In this document: positions 9,324-19,728 of the stretch, in pieces | How the letters are laid out: each line of letters begins with the position of its first letter | How positions within the stretch are numbered: the stretch's first letter is position 1 | NCBI GenBank assembly: GCA_964423645.1 | Contig: CAYRFE010000004.1 | Span: 1-64,000 of the forward strand | Source: CAYRFE01 sp964423645 [NCBI: uncultured bacterium] | GTDB taxonomy: Bacteria; Macinerneyibacteriota; Macinerneyibacteria; Macinerneyibacteriales | Length of the DNA stretch: 64,000 bases | Reading direction: 5' to 3' | The notes under the pieces: model-generated | What the model was told of the DNA's origin: nothing | The model's database searches: none | Seen by the model: the letters and a program-made list of their open reading frames with translations, nothing else | Program-made: the position numbers and the translations under genes

Positions 9324-10193
9324 TTATCCTCGAGGATGGCATTGATCATATATCTTTTTCATTTTTTCCATGCTGATATGTGTGTACACCTGCGTGGTAG
9401 ACAAACTGGAATGCCCCAGAAGTTCTTGGACCATACGCAAATCAGCCCCATTTTCAAGCAAATGTGTCGCAAATGAATGCCGAATAGTATGAGGTGTTAT
9501 ATGTTTGGCAGTCGAAAGTGTGACAATATACTTATCCAGTATTCTACGAATATCTCTTGATGCAAGCGGCTTCCCGTTTTTACTGAGGAAATATGCACCG
9601 GATTGCGCCGGGCGCACGGTATCGTATTCGCGCAGGCGACGAAGCGATGTTGCCGAAAGCGGGATCATACGCTCTTTATTCCCTTTACCGCGAACTTTTA
9701 CAACTCCTGAAATATAGTCAAATGATGTCACGGTTAAACCGACCAATTCTCCCACGCGTAAGCCGGTGGCATAAAGAAGTTCAAACATCGCACGATCTCG
9801 AATTTTTAAAAAATTATCCCCATTCATCGCGTCAAGAAAACCGAACATTTCGTCAACCGTTAAAAAATCGGGTAATTTTCGGGATTGCTTTGCTGATGCG
9901 ACCGCAGCGGCAGGGTTAGAATCAACAATATGCTCTCGTAAGGCAAAGCGAAAGAAACGACGTATCGTCGATAACTTACGGTTTATCGTGGTCCGCTCGC
10001 GATCGATATCATACAAATATTCGATATATACTCGTACATCAGTAACAGTGATATCGATAAGCTCTTTATCAATGACCGAAAAAAATTCAGTCAGATCACT
10101 GTTATATGCATCGGCAGTATGAGCAGAATACATCCGCTCCGTTTCGCAATAGCGCAAAAAAGACTCAATCGTTACCTTGTTCCGGTTGTACAT
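9324..10193 (-). CDS. xerC: Site-specific tyrosine recombinase XerC/XerD
   Basis: This 289-residue recombinase resolves chromosome dimers at dif. The N-terminal SAM-like core-binding domain covers about residues 5-90 and the catalytic domain 105-285. All active-site residues are visible: R146 (ATGLRVGEL), K170 (RGKGNKER), H235 and R238 (HTIRHSF), H261 (GHSSLSTTQVY) and nucleophile Y270. It overlaps the 3' end of topA by 29 bp, the topA-xerC-hslV order also seen in Firmicutes and several diderm phyla. Whether it is XerC or XerD cannot be decided from one copy. Confidence 0.93.
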   Translation of the reverse strand: MYNRNKVTIESFLRYCETERMYSAHTADAYNSDLTEFFSVIDKELIDITVTDVRVYIEYLYDIDRERTTINRKLSTIRRFFRFALREHIVDSNPAAAVASAKQSRKLPDFLTVDEMFGFLDAMNGDNFLKIRDRAMFELLYATGLRVGELVGLTVTSFDYISGVVKVRGKGNKERMIPLSATSLRRLREYDTVRPAQSGAYFLSKNGKPLASRDIRRILDKYIVTLSTAKHITPHTIRHSFATHLLENGADLRMVQELLGHSSLSTTQVYTHISMEKMKKIYDQCHPRG

Positions 10194-12378
10194 ACGTACA
10201 TTCTTTATTTGAACAAACGATCTTTTTGTTTTTTTCTATTAACGCACCGCTGCATTGAGGACATTTCCCGACAGGGCGATCCCAACTGACAAAATCACAT
10301 GCGGGGTATTTGCTGCATCCGTAAAAGGTGCGTCCTTTTTTCGTTCGACGTGCAATGATTGAGCCTTCTCCGCATTTTGGACATGGCATTATTTCCTCAT
10401 TGACTTGCTTGGTGAACTTACACTCCGGATATCGGTTGCATGCAAGAAACTTACCGAAACGTCCTTTTTTGTAGACCAGATGTCCCTGCTTACATTCAGG
10501 ACAAATTTCATCAGTCGTTTCTTCTTCGCGCTTCACCGGCACGATCACATTATCCTTATATTCAAAATTCATTGCCGTTTTACACTCTGGATATCCCGAA
10601 CAAGCTAAAAACTCACCGTTTTTACTCCACTTTACAACCATAGGCTTTCCGCACTTTTCGCACATAATACCGCTTTCACGGTGTAGTTCTTGTTTTAACC
10701 CTTTTGTACGATCTTTTGCCGCATGTATCCACTCGGTGAATTGTGTATAAAAATCACGTAATAATGTTGTATACTCTATCTCTCCTTGTTCGACACGGTC
10801 TAAATCGTCTTCCATCGAACTGGTAAATTGATAATCAACGATCTTAGGAAAGAGTTCAACTAAGTGGTCGTTTACAATAAGACCGAGATCGGTTGTCTTT
10901 AATTTGGTTTTTTCACGATCAGCATATTTTCTATCGACAAGGACACTGATAATTGACGCATATGTGGAAGGGCGTCCGATACCGAGTGATTCCATCTGTT
11001 TTACAAGAGTAGCCTCTGTATAATATGGCGGCGGGGTTGTTTCTTTTTCTTCATGAATAATCTCTGTGACATTCACGTGCTGCCCATTTTTATAATGTGA
11101 AAAATCACCTTGTTTTTCGTCTTTTCTATTGTACGGGTATACTTTTTCAAATCCGTCAAAAATTAACGTATGAAAGCCCGCTTCAAAAAGATATTTCCCG
11201 TTCTCAACATCAAGCGTATGTTGCGTATATCGAGCATCGGTCATTTGTGATGCAGTAAAACGCTCCCATATCAATGTATACAATTTGTACTGATCTGCGC
11301 TCACAAACTCCTTTATTTGACTCGGCATTCGAGTAGCCGATGTCGGACGTATCGCTTCGTGAGCACCTTGCATGTTTTTATTCTTTGATGCATACATTTT
11401 CGGTGCTTTCGGTACATACGATATCCCGAATGATGTTTCGATAAATCCTCGAACCGCCGTTATCGCTTCATTTGATATGCGAAATGAATCGGTTCGCATA
11501 TACGTGATCAAACCCGTGCTTCCCTCGGGGAGCTCTACCCCTTCATATAATCCCTGGGCGATCATCATGGTTTTTTTTGCTGGATATCCGAAACGGTTAT
11601 AGGCTTCCTGTTGTAATGTACTGGTAATAAACGGAGCCGGACTCTTCCGAATCGACTCTTTCTTCGTATATTCAGTAATGACAAACGAATCTTTGTGTAC
11701 CTGCAGATCGTTCAGAATCTCATTCATTTTTTGTTCTGATTGAATTTCAGCTTTTTTCCCGGCAATTTTTACCAGTTTTGCCTTTGTTTCGTCAAATAAT
11801 ATAAAAAATTCCCAGTATTTTTCAATCACAAATGCACGGATCTCACGCTCGCGTTCAGCAAGCAACCGCAATGCAGCCGATTGTACCCTTCCCGCTGATA
11901 AACCTTTATACAATATTTTCCATAATATCGGACTGATTTCATATCCGACCAAGCGATCAAGCATTCGACGCGCTTGCTGGGAATTGACCATATTCATATC
12001 AATATCAGTAAGATGATCAAGGGCTTCATGAATTCCCGATGAAGTGATCTCGGTAAAACGAGCACGTTTTATTTCTTGAGCGCGTCCTTGTATTTGCGAC
12101 TGGACATGCCATGCGATGGCTTCTCCTTCACGATCAGGGTCTGTCGCGATCACAATTATTGATTTCCCATCACATTTATCCTGAAGTTGTTTGATGATCG
12201 GAGCTTTGCCTTTTATCACCGTATATTTTGCCTCAAATGTGGTTGTATCAATACCGATACGACTTTCAGGCAGATCTATAATGTGACCCACCGTCGCCGC
12301 AACATCATACGCACTTCCAACTATTTTCTTTATTGTTTTGATCTTTGCAGGAGACTCAACGATGATTAAACCCTTCAC
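10165..12378 (-). CDS. topA: DNA topoisomerase I (type IA)
   Basis: The 737-residue enzyme relaxes negatively supercoiled DNA. The Toprim domain is N-terminal (residues 3-115; IVESPAKIKTI and the DPDREGEAIAWH acidic motif). The catalytic Tyr lies in ITYMRTDSFRIS near residue 293. At the C-terminus there are four Cys4 zinc-ribbon units (CEKCGKPMV, CPECKQGHL, CPKCGEGSI, CPQCSGALI). This is the full normal architecture. It starts 8 bp after the preceding lipoprotein gene and overlaps the recombinase gene. Confidence 0.97.
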   Translation of the reverse strand: MKGLIIVESPAKIKTIKKIVGSAYDVAATVGHIIDLPESRIGIDTTTFEAKYTVIKGKAPIIKQLQDKCDGKSIIVIATDPDREGEAIAWHVQSQIQGRAQEIKRARFTEITSSGIHEALDHLTDIDMNMVNSQQARRMLDRLVGYEISPILWKILYKGLSAGRVQSAALRLLAEREREIRAFVIEKYWEFFILFDETKAKLVKIAGKKAEIQSEQKMNEILNDLQVHKDSFVITEYTKKESIRKSPAPFITSTLQQEAYNRFGYPAKKTMMIAQGLYEGVELPEGSTGLITYMRTDSFRISNEAITAVRGFIETSFGISYVPKAPKMYASKNKNMQGAHEAIRPTSATRMPSQIKEFVSADQYKLYTLIWERFTASQMTDARYTQHTLDVENGKYLFEAGFHTLIFDGFEKVYPYNRKDEKQGDFSHYKNGQHVNVTEIIHEEKETTPPPYYTEATLVKQMESLGIGRPSTYASIISVLVDRKYADREKTKLKTTDLGLIVNDHLVELFPKIVDYQFTSSMEDDLDRVEQGEIEYTTLLRDFYTQFTEWIHAAKDRTKGLKQELHRESGIMCEKCGKPMVVKWSKNGEFLACSGYPECKTAMNFEYKDNVIVPVKREEETTDEICPECKQGHLVYKKGRFGKFLACNRYPECKFTKQVNEEIMPCPKCGEGSIIARRTKKGRTFYGCSKYPACDFVSWDRPVGKCPQCSGALIEKNKKIVCSNKECTYVQPEQGND

Positions 12379-12386
12379 TTTTTACC

Positions 12387-13640
12387 TCAGTCAATCTTTT
12401 TAAATGCAAATATCCCTGCTGCCGTGTATTTCTGAGTACTGTATTCAACCGGCGTAAAGACCACAAAGTAACTGCCGTCTGCGGCGACATACGGTGTATA
12501 TGATGTCACATTCTGTTTGATAAAAAAAGAACCGCTTATATCTATTGACGCTATTTTAGTGGTTTTGGCATACAGATCGATCGCATTGAACAACCACATA
12601 TCGTCAGCCTTATCGTACGTAAGATCCGGATAGTCAAGACGCAATCCCATTTCTTTCCGTTGCAACTTTATGAACTCAACGGTCTGTCCGTTTACCTCCA
12701 CTTTAAATCGTGAGCCCGGAGTCGCGAGCATCGTCTTGACCGTAATATCACCTTGCTCGAAAGAAACGATAAAATAATCAGCATTTTTAAATGAAAACAA
12801 ACACAGTTTCCCGTCAGTACTAATTCCGATCGGCTGACTCTCGGCAAACGATCTGAACCACGGAGGATTATCAAGTTTATCCTTCGTCACAGTTTTTTGT
12901 GCAAGATTGATATAATCTATCGGGGGAATGATAAATGAATATTTCTCATGTTGACGCAATGCATCATACACGGGGTTTTTCCGAATAGACTTGATCAGTG
13001 ATGTATCAAGTCTGCTCGCACGTTGCAGATATGCTAAGGCAGTGTCACTGTATCCGAGAGTAGTGAGAACTTGTGCGGTTTTTTCCATCGCTTCACTTCT
13101 TCGTACCGTTAAGTGTGTTCCTTTGAGATATTGCACCAATGCACGCTTCGGATCATTTTTTTCCAGCAATCCATCTCCTTTAATAAGAAAATTCAATGCG
13201 CCTTCTTCTGTATTGTACGGTTTGCTGTCCATAGCACTGATCGCAGCAGTGAGCGCCGCCAGAAAATCACCTCCGCACACGGGATCATCAACATAAAGTG
13301 CCATAGAATTATTTAAAAAAGTCTCACTCTTTGCATCTTCACAAATTGCAAAGGTTTTGATGAGTTTTTGTTGCATCGGTCGATTTTTCATCGTTACGGA
13401 ATACTTCACAAGAATCTTGATTATATCAGGATTACCTAATAAACCTAACTTGTACGCGGCCTGATCTTTTAACGAGGATTCAATGGAATCATTGCTCAAT
13501 ACCTTCAGAAGTTTCCCCTCATTTTTTTCCATCGCCCATTTTTCAATCTTTTTTTCTGTGACTTTTCCGTCTAAGACGTTCATGTCAACACACGCCGTAA
13601 GACCTATCAGTAGGATAACTGCTGCAATGAGCTTACTCAT
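12387..13640 (-). CDS. Lipoprotein with HEAT- and TPR-like repeats
   Basis: I do not recognise a named family. The 417-residue protein has a lipoprotein signal (lipobox LTAC, about Cys17). A short alpha-helical repeat region follows (residues 35-130, KDQAAYKLGLLGNPDIIKIL resembling HEAT), then a TPR-like helix pair (about 150-215, ALVQYLKGTHL and TALAYLQRASRLD). The C-terminal half is beta-rich. It overlaps the end of the RseC-like gene by 8 bp and lies 8 bp before topA, so it is translationally coupled within that operon. Confidence 0.7.
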   Translation of the reverse strand: MSKLIAAVILLIGLTACVDMNVLDGKVTEKKIEKWAMEKNEGKLLKVLSNDSIESSLKDQAAYKLGLLGNPDIIKILVKYSVTMKNRPMQQKLIKTFAICEDAKSETFLNNSMALYVDDPVCGGDFLAALTAAISAMDSKPYNTEEGALNFLIKGDGLLEKNDPKRALVQYLKGTHLTVRRSEAMEKTAQVLTTLGYSDTALAYLQRASRLDTSLIKSIRKNPVYDALRQHEKYSFIIPPIDYINLAQKTVTKDKLDNPPWFRSFAESQPIGISTDGKLCLFSFKNADYFIVSFEQGDITVKTMLATPGSRFKVEVNGQTVEFIKLQRKEMGLRLDYPDLTYDKADDMWLFNAIDLYAKTTKIASIDISGSFFIKQNVTSYTPYVAADGSYFVVFTPVEYSTQKYTAAGIFAFKKID

Positions 13641-14028
13641 GTGACACCTTCCTTATGGTTACGATTCGTTCGCGCCCATTCTTTCGTACTCGTGCCGCAA
13701 AAAAAGTAACATACACGATACACACCAACAATGCAAGTCCTCCGGAGTAAACATCCTTCAGGAAAAAATGATTCGACACAAGAAATACAACAAAAAATAT
13801 AATCGGCGGAACAATAAAAATCCCTAGTGCCAAACCTGCCTCTGAACTTTCATACGCACAAAGCACATGATCACCGTTCATAATCGGCTCACTTGTGCGA
13901 ACATTTTCAAACCACACCGGCTTTCCCGTTGTACATGTTCTGCATGATGCGCATTGTGACTCAGGGAAGAGTTTCACACACATTCGATTTTGTTCAACCG
14001 CTTCTACTATACCAAATCGTTCAATCAT
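13633..14028 (-). CDS. RseC/MucC-like (SoxR-reducing system) membrane protein
   Basis: This 131-residue protein matches the RseC/MucC family, which includes a subunit of the SoxR reducer and a sigma-E regulator. The N-terminal segment GIVEAVEQNRMCVKL is followed by the conserved Cys cluster C26-x2-C29-x2-C32 (CASCRTC). A short OB-like domain follows, then two membrane helices (about residues 68-90 and 93-113). The ATG overlaps the stop of the upstream membrane-protein gene (TAATG), which indicates coupling. No rnf or rseAB genes are present in the window. Confidence 0.8.
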   Translation of the reverse strand: MIERFGIVEAVEQNRMCVKLFPESQCASCRTCTTGKPVWFENVRTSEPIMNGDHVLCAYESSEAGLALGIFIVPPIIFFVVFLVSNHFFLKDVYSGGLALLVCIVYVTFFAARVRKNGRERIVTIRKVSHE

Positions 14029-14567
14029 TATACACTACTTTTCCGTTTATAATACCCCATAATAATGCCCAGTACAACTGACCATACTGCAGCAAGGCCG
14101 ATCCTATATTCAGGGGGCAGCATAAATGTTATGGTGTGTGCAGGTATCCAAAACCACAGTAACGTGATAATCGACTTCTCTATACCCGCGTACCCTTTTG
14201 TCTTCATGATACAATTATCCGTCAAACGATGAAAATACATCATTTGCGGTCCGAACAAGACATTCATTGTGGTTGACGTAATCAATGCTTTCACGAACGG
14301 TATAATCCAACATGCAGGAAGAATTCCCTTGTCAACCCATGCACCGGGCACTGCATCAAATGCGACAAAAGCATATTTTATGATAATACCTAACAAACCC
14401 CATGCCAGCATTTTAAAAATTGTTTGCATGAACGAAAAAGGCATACTCATCGTTTTACGAGCAATCCACGCACCGCATAACTCTCCGACCATTCCTAAAA
14501 TCGCAAATTGGATAAAACTTGCCAATAATACATTCTCTTTGACAAATTGAATATACATGTCTATCAT
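14028..14567 (-). CDS. Integral membrane protein, unknown
   Basis: The 179-residue protein has four or five predicted membrane helices (around residues 14-35, 46-66, 77-98, 127-147 and 152-172) and no signal peptide. I do not recognise its family. An AGGAGG site precedes the ATG. Its stop overlaps the start of the RseC-like gene, so the two products may act together in the inner membrane. Confidence 0.7.
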   Translation of the reverse strand: MIDMYIQFVKENVLLASFIQFAILGMVGELCGAWIARKTMSMPFSFMQTIFKMLAWGLLGIIIKYAFVAFDAVPGAWVDKGILPACWIIPFVKALITSTTMNVLFGPQMMYFHRLTDNCIMKTKGYAGIEKSIITLLWFWIPAHTITFMLPPEYRIGLAAVWSVVLGIIMGYYKRKSSV

Positions 14568-14608
14568 GAGCGCCTCCTGTTTTTCCTTAGAGTAGCAAAA
14601 AAATGCAA

Positions 14609-17600
14609 TTAGTCAAGCCGTACTTGCGTATTTGAACGTAGCGCTAAATGCCCCAGCACTATTTTTGCAATTATGGTCAGTACATTCATATCCGCAGGCA
14701 AGAATTCTTTTCTCTCCATTTTACTGGTAAGGTACACTTCAAAACCTATCATCGCATCAGAATACGCATATATGATATCGGAATACAATCCCATTCCTTT
14801 TTCTTCATATTTCCAATTAATTGCGATTATTACGTTATTTTCTTTTCGAGCAGCCTCAAAATAAGAGTCGATCATCAATATTTCATCATCATGATACAAA
14901 TATTTTTCTGTACCTATTCGCATCATAATCGTATGATAATCATGTGTTAAGGCTTGTCCGATAAGTGAGACGACGTACGCACCGTATTCTTCATTGCTTT
15001 GAGACGAATACAAGGTCAATTCTACAAATGAACGAATAATACTTTCATTGTGTGCGATATCACCCGATACAATACCCGCTAATGCATCATGCAGGCCTCG
15101 ATATAAGCGATAATGCTCTTGCCACATATCAATACGCTGCGCAGGATCCTCCTTCTTCGCATAGTATCCCGCGGCAATTGCTTTATTGAGCAAAATATCA
15201 ATGTTTTCACCATGATCCGGCAAATAGGATAATCCAATGCTCACCGTTATATTTTTTTGACGAACTTCACGATCATTCTCAATCAACCTTTTCAAACGAT
15301 GCGCTTTTTCAAGAAGACGATCTTTACTGATTTGCCAGAGCACTATCGCAAACTCTTCCCCCAAATATCGTCCGATAAGCCCTGTGTCTCCTATGTATTC
15401 CTTAATGATCGCGGCTACTCGTGCGATAATACTGTCGCCCGCATTCATCCCGTACACACCGTTAATGTCTTTCATGGTATCAATATCAATTATCATAAAA
15501 CCGAGAGACTCGTCCCGCTTACGGTGATGAATAAGTTTATTGAGTTCAATAAGAAAATAGGTTCGGGTAAGTATTTTGGTCAACGGGCACACCGCAATAT
15601 CTTGTTGCAATTCACGCTGATGAAGGAATAAACTTAAATACTGTGCAAAAATAAAGATGAAATTACCCAAATCAGCGGAAATATTGGTACATATTTTTTT
15701 TGAATCGAGGTAAATATATGCAGCGATATTCTCATGTATCGCTACTTGCTGCTGTGTGCTTGCCGCAAACTGTCCGGAATCGTATTGCATCACCGGATAT
15801 ACTCCCGCATTGACAATGCTTGTCGAAAAAGTGCTGTACTCACGCGCTACCAACACTGCAGGATATCGAATGAGTGAAAGAATATCTTTTTTTATTTCAT
15901 TGGCGGCAAACACATCCCTCTTGATGTATTCCGAATGAGGTACAAGTCCGTCTTTTGCATGCTGAACAAACAAGATAACGCGATCTGCCTTCGCGATCTC
16001 GCATATGTATTCCAACATAACACGAATAAGTACGGTCGAATTTGAATTCTCCGAATGCCACTCTTGAATAAGCGCAGCCATACGTTTCCGATAAAATTTA
16101 AGCATATAATCCGTCATATTCTTTCGCCACAATTCGTTCAGATACTTTGCGGTGATCTCATGAGGTTTCACATCAAGGGTGTCGGCACATGTGGTCTGGA
16201 ATTTCTCGATTTCTGACAAGTAATAATTTTGCTTCAATGCATGAATGAATTGTCGCGGATAATTTTCTTTAATATGCTTGGAAAACTCCAATATTTCTGC
16301 ATATATTTCAAATAAACGATATAAAAACTCTTTCTTTTGATATATTTTCACCAACTCAAGCAATACATCCAAAAGCAAGGTGTTCTGCTTTTGTTTTTTA
16401 TAATATATAACAAGTTTTTCAAGAATTTCCGCTCGCACTTCAGGATCATTTTCAAAGTAGGACCGATATAAATCAAACTGCAGATCTCCAAGTACGATGT
16501 TCTTACTTTTTTGCAGCACTATAAGCGAATCCAATAATCGTTTTGCTTCCGTTTTTTTACCAAGGCGGTTCACTAAAATATCGGTTTTTTTCAATGCTAT
16601 GGCAAAATAGTGATAGTTGAATAAATTCGATTCTTCCGCAAGTGCTGCATGCAGATCGCAAAATCGAATCGCCTTCGCATTATTACGCTCAAAGTAATAG
16701 AGTAATGCCATATGACGATAATAATCAAGCTCATTTTGCACATTACCACTTTTCTTGCTGAATTTCCCCATAAGCCTGCAAATATGACGCGCACGCTTAA
16801 AATCACCAAGCGCAATAAGAAGTGCGGCAAATTGGCCCATGACGACAAAATAATTCGATCCGTCATGAATACGCACGTATTTGACCGCCTCAATCAAATA
16901 CTTATATGCATCGGTAAAAAGAAGATTGGAACAATACGTTTCGCCAACATTTGACAACGCAACCAATATTTTTTTCATGGCTCCGATTTTTCTGCCTATA
17001 GAAACTGCCATCTTCAATTCTTCGACAATCTCAGATTCCGGGTATCCGAGATAATATTTTGCACTGGCAATATTGTTATGCAGAGTGATCATCCGTACAT
17101 TATCATGGTGCTTTTTCGCCCAGAACATTCCCCTCTCATACAGTCGTTTCCCTTGATTATAATCTCCGGTCGCCATCACTGCATAACCCGCGGTGATATA
17201 TAACACTATAAATGAATTCATAAGACCGGGATAATGAGTCAATTTCTTTTCCCAAGATTCAATACACCGCTCGGCACACGCATACACTTCTGTATAACGC
17301 ACACGTGCATTAAGATAGGTAACTACCTGAAGCTTTAACCGTGCTTCAATGATAACGTCAGAATATTCCTCTTCGATCTTGGCAAGAAACGTATCGGCGA
17401 TTTCATACTTTTTTTGTGCTTTGGCGTCCATAAATTGCAGCGCAATTATAAGATTCATACGATCACCGGTCTGCGGGGTCTTTTTTTTGAGTATAGAAAT
17501 AATTTGCTGCACCCGGGTATGCGCATGATGTTCACGATCATAAAATCCCATATAGCGTTCCGCAAGGTAGAACCACACATTATCATCTTGGACCATATCG

Positions 17601-19672
17601 GCATGTGCACAATACGGTACGGCAATGCGTTCAAGAAACATCCACAGCTCTTTCGTTTCTCCCAATTGAAAGAGAATATCCATGTAGACATGCTTGATAC
17701 GCCATTTTTCCGAGAATCGCTTCGGTAAACCCAACAAGGTATGAGCATAATATTTCAATTGCTCATACTCAGCTTGCGAAAGCGAATACACTTCAACAAG
17801 GTACATCAAATACTTCATGGCAGAAAAATAATAATGATTCGTAAATAGTAACTTCACTACCGTAACGAGAGAGGCGGAATCACGTTGCGCTTGTGTCATA
17901 AAACGAATAAGACGCTTACGTAACGGAGATACAAATGCAAAATCGTCGAGTTGAATAAAATACTCATTGATACTTTTACGAACAATACGGTATGAAGCAG
18001 TGTTTTTGTCCCAAATTTCATCAATGAAAGCATGGATTCGCAACGAACCAAGATAATCAAGCAAATTGTCTTGCGGAATATCAAATAACATTGTTAACTG
18101 CTCAAGTGTCAGATAGTTGCCGTTATTGGCAATAAACCATAGAATATTTTTCTCTTCTTCACGTAAAAATTTTAAATGATTTTTAAGCGCATCATCAACA
18201 AGAATCTCGTTTTTTTCAAATTCAATATTATGGGTATCAACCAACGCCTTATTGTCAACAATCTCTAAATATCCTTTGTCGAATATTTTTTGAATAAAAT
18301 TGATAAGAGCTCCGGCTTGATTTAAACGATACCCCTGCACGCATTGCAAAAGATCTGATATATCCGTATGATGCGTCAGTATTGCATGGAATAGGTCGGC
18401 AATGTGCGCATCAGAAAGGGGAAAATATTCCTTTGAAACAATTTCAAAACGACTATTCTTGTAGAACATGCCGAAACGATTTTTTTCCAAACCGGCATCA
18501 AAAACCAAAACAATATTACCCGATGCTTCCATATGAAGCAGCATATTAATAAATTTAATGATATGATCATCCATGCCTACAATACTCTTCACATGGAATA
18601 CGACCGGTTTTGTGATTGAAAGATTGAATAAAATCTCTGCGACAGTACTTTGCACTGAAAACAAAATTTGTTCATCCGAAATCTCTCTGTACCGCTCGAA
18701 ATCATGTTCAGCTGATTCAATGATGGCTTTGGGTACCAACGAGTAATGCTTCACGCAATCAAATAGATATTTAAGAAAATCATAAAAATTCTGCATGATT
18801 ATTTCTAATTTCAAGTATTTACGTCGTTTCATACCATTTAAAAAATCATTTATGACAAAAGTTTTAAACGAATTATCACTTCCGTATAACACAAATGCAA
18901 TAAGGCTGTTACGTTTAATATGGAAGTCAAAAAGCTCATTCATGACATCAAGTTCGGTTGAAATACCCAATTCATGAGTTGTCCAGATCTTTTTTTCCGC
19001 CAAATATGAAAAGGGCGAATTCCCGATCTCACATTCATTATTCAGCAGAACGAACAATTCTTCAAACGAGCCTGTATGTGAACGAACCATATCACGTAAT
19101 ACGGCAACACGTGCAGATTGCCCTGCAATAGTCTGTATTAATCCTGCGATCGCATGATAAACTTCCGTGCATGTATCCGCATCAAAACCCATTCGATCAG
19201 CATTCAGACGCATTAAATCACATACGACGTCGCCATCATTATTGATAAAAAAGGCATCCGTATCACAGGCATGTACACAAATAGAATTTTTATGCAAATA
19301 ATACACAATTCCCGCAACACGAAAAATAATCGCGAGCAGATCTCGCTCTTCGGCAAAAGCATAATGATGTATCCGTAACAACGGAATATAATCACTCGCA
19401 AGGATATAGTAATTGGTGTACGTCTTTTTTTCATCAACAAACCAAATCTTTTCAAAATTGTAATAGGATAAAAGCCCGGGGTGTTCGATAAGTGTTGCCA
19501 ACTCATACTTTTCGTTCACTATGTCAAATTCGAGCGTCGTAACATTTTCAAAATCGAAAATACGCACTAAGACTTTTTTATTTTTAAACAAATCCTTCGC
19601 ACTATATACCGACTCATGCCGACGATCTTCCAATTTTTCAAGAAGAAAATAACGATTATTGATAACTTTCAT
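14609..19672 (-). CDS. Giant signalling protein: pseudokinase, STAND-like ATPase, TPRs, GAF-like, GGDEF
   Basis: The 1687-residue protein has the order Ser/Thr-kinase-like domain (about 1-215), ATPase-like region (about 235-500), helical repeats of TPR type (about 600-1150), GAF-like domain (about 1165-1330), GGDEF-like domain (about 1345-1505) and an unassigned C-terminal domain. The kinase lacks the expected Lys (VLVRIF) and has HAC for HRD and DLM for DFG. The P-loop is GSDNSFKT, with Phe for the last Gly. The diguanylate cyclase signature is LGEEF (YLGEEFAIVL, about residue 1437) instead of GGEEF, and no RxxD inhibitory site precedes it. The architecture resembles large kinase-AAA-TPR-GGDEF regulators. 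It is monocistronic with its own promoter. AGGAGG lies unusually far (about 17 bases) from the ATG. Confidence 0.85.
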   Translation of the reverse strand: MKVINNRYFLLEKLEDRRHESVYSAKDLFKNKKVLVRIFDFENVTTLEFDIVNEKYELATLIEHPGLLSYYNFEKIWFVDEKKTYTNYYILASDYIPLLRIHHYAFAEERDLLAIIFRVAGIVYYLHKNSICVHACDTDAFFINNDGDVVCDLMRLNADRMGFDADTCTEVYHAIAGLIQTIAGQSARVAVLRDMVRSHTGSFEELFVLLNNECEIGNSPFSYLAEKKIWTTHELGISTELDVMNELFDFHIKRNSLIAFVLYGSDNSFKTFVINDFLNGMKRRKYLKLEIIMQNFYDFLKYLFDCVKHYSLVPKAIIESAEHDFERYREISDEQILFSVQSTVAEILFNLSITKPVVFHVKSIVGMDDHIIKFINMLLHMEASGNIVLVFDAGLEKNRFGMFYKNSRFEIVSKEYFPLSDAHIADLFHAILTHHTDISDLLQCVQGYRLNQAGALINFIQKIFDKGYLEIVDNKALVDTHNIEFEKNEILVDDALKNHLKFLREEEKNILWFIANNGNYLTLEQLTMLFDIPQDNLLDYLGSLRIHAFIDEIWDKNTASYRIVRKSINEYFIQLDDFAFVSPLRKRLIRFMTQAQRDSASLVTVVKLLFTNHYYFSAMKYLMYLVEVYSLSQAEYEQLKYYAHTLLGLPKRFSEKWRIKHVYMDILFQLGETKELWMFLERIAVPYCAHADMVQDDNVWFYLAERYMGFYDREHHAHTRVQQIISILKKKTPQTGDRMNLIIALQFMDAKAQKKYEIADTFLAKIEEEYSDVIIEARLKLQVVTYLNARVRYTEVYACAERCIESWEKKLTHYPGLMNSFIVLYITAGYAVMATGDYNQGKRLYERGMFWAKKHHDNVRMITLHNNIASAKYYLGYPESEIVEELKMAVSIGRKIGAMKKILVALSNVGETYCSNLLFTDAYKYLIEAVKYVRIHDGSNYFVVMGQFAALLIALGDFKRARHICRLMGKFSKKSGNVQNELDYYRHMALLYYFERNNAKAIRFCDLHAALAEESNLFNYHYFAIALKKTDILVNRLGKKTEAKRLLDSLIVLQKSKNIVLGDLQFDLYRSYFENDPEVRAEILEKLVIYYKKQKQNTLLLDVLLELVKIYQKKEFLYRLFEIYAEILEFSKHIKENYPRQFIHALKQNYYLSEIEKFQTTCADTLDVKPHEITAKYLNELWRKNMTDYMLKFYRKRMAALIQEWHSENSNSTVLIRVMLEYICEIAKADRVILFVQHAKDGLVPHSEYIKRDVFAANEIKKDILSLIRYPAVLVAREYSTFSTSIVNAGVYPVMQYDSGQFAASTQQQVAIHENIAAYIYLDSKKICTNISADLGNFIFIFAQYLSLFLHQRELQQDIAVCPLTKILTRTYFLIELNKLIHHRKRDESLGFMIIDIDTMKDINGVYGMNAGDSIIARVAAIIKEYIGDTGLIGRYLGEEFAIVLWQISKDRLLEKAHRLKRLIENDREVRQKNITVSIGLSYLPDHGENIDILLNKAIAAGYYAKKEDPAQRIDMWQEHYRLYRGLHDALAGIVSGDIAHNESIIRSFVELTLYSSQSNEEYGAYVVSLIGQALTHDYHTIMMRIGTEKYLYHDDEILMIDSYFEAARKENNVIIAINWKYEEKGMGLYSDIIYAYSDAMIGFEVYLTSKMERKEFLPADMNVLTIIAKIVLGHLALRSNTQVRLD

Positions 19673-19699
19673 TATAAGTGTATCTCCATCCTCCTACAT

Positions 19700-19728
19700 A
19701 GTATAAGAATAGAGTGCCGAAAAGTCAA
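19700..19728 (-). promoter_or_regulatory. Sigma-70 promoter of the giant signalling gene
   Basis: On the minus strand, TTGACT and TATACT are separated by exactly 17 bp, giving a transcript start near 19692 and a leader of about 20 bases. The -35 is directly abutted upstream by a 22-bp tandem repeat. Confidence 0.75.

Noticed and set aside
14648-15631. Plus-strand reading frames opposite the giant signalling gene
   Set aside because: They are shadows of the coding strand, without ribosome sites or domain patterns.
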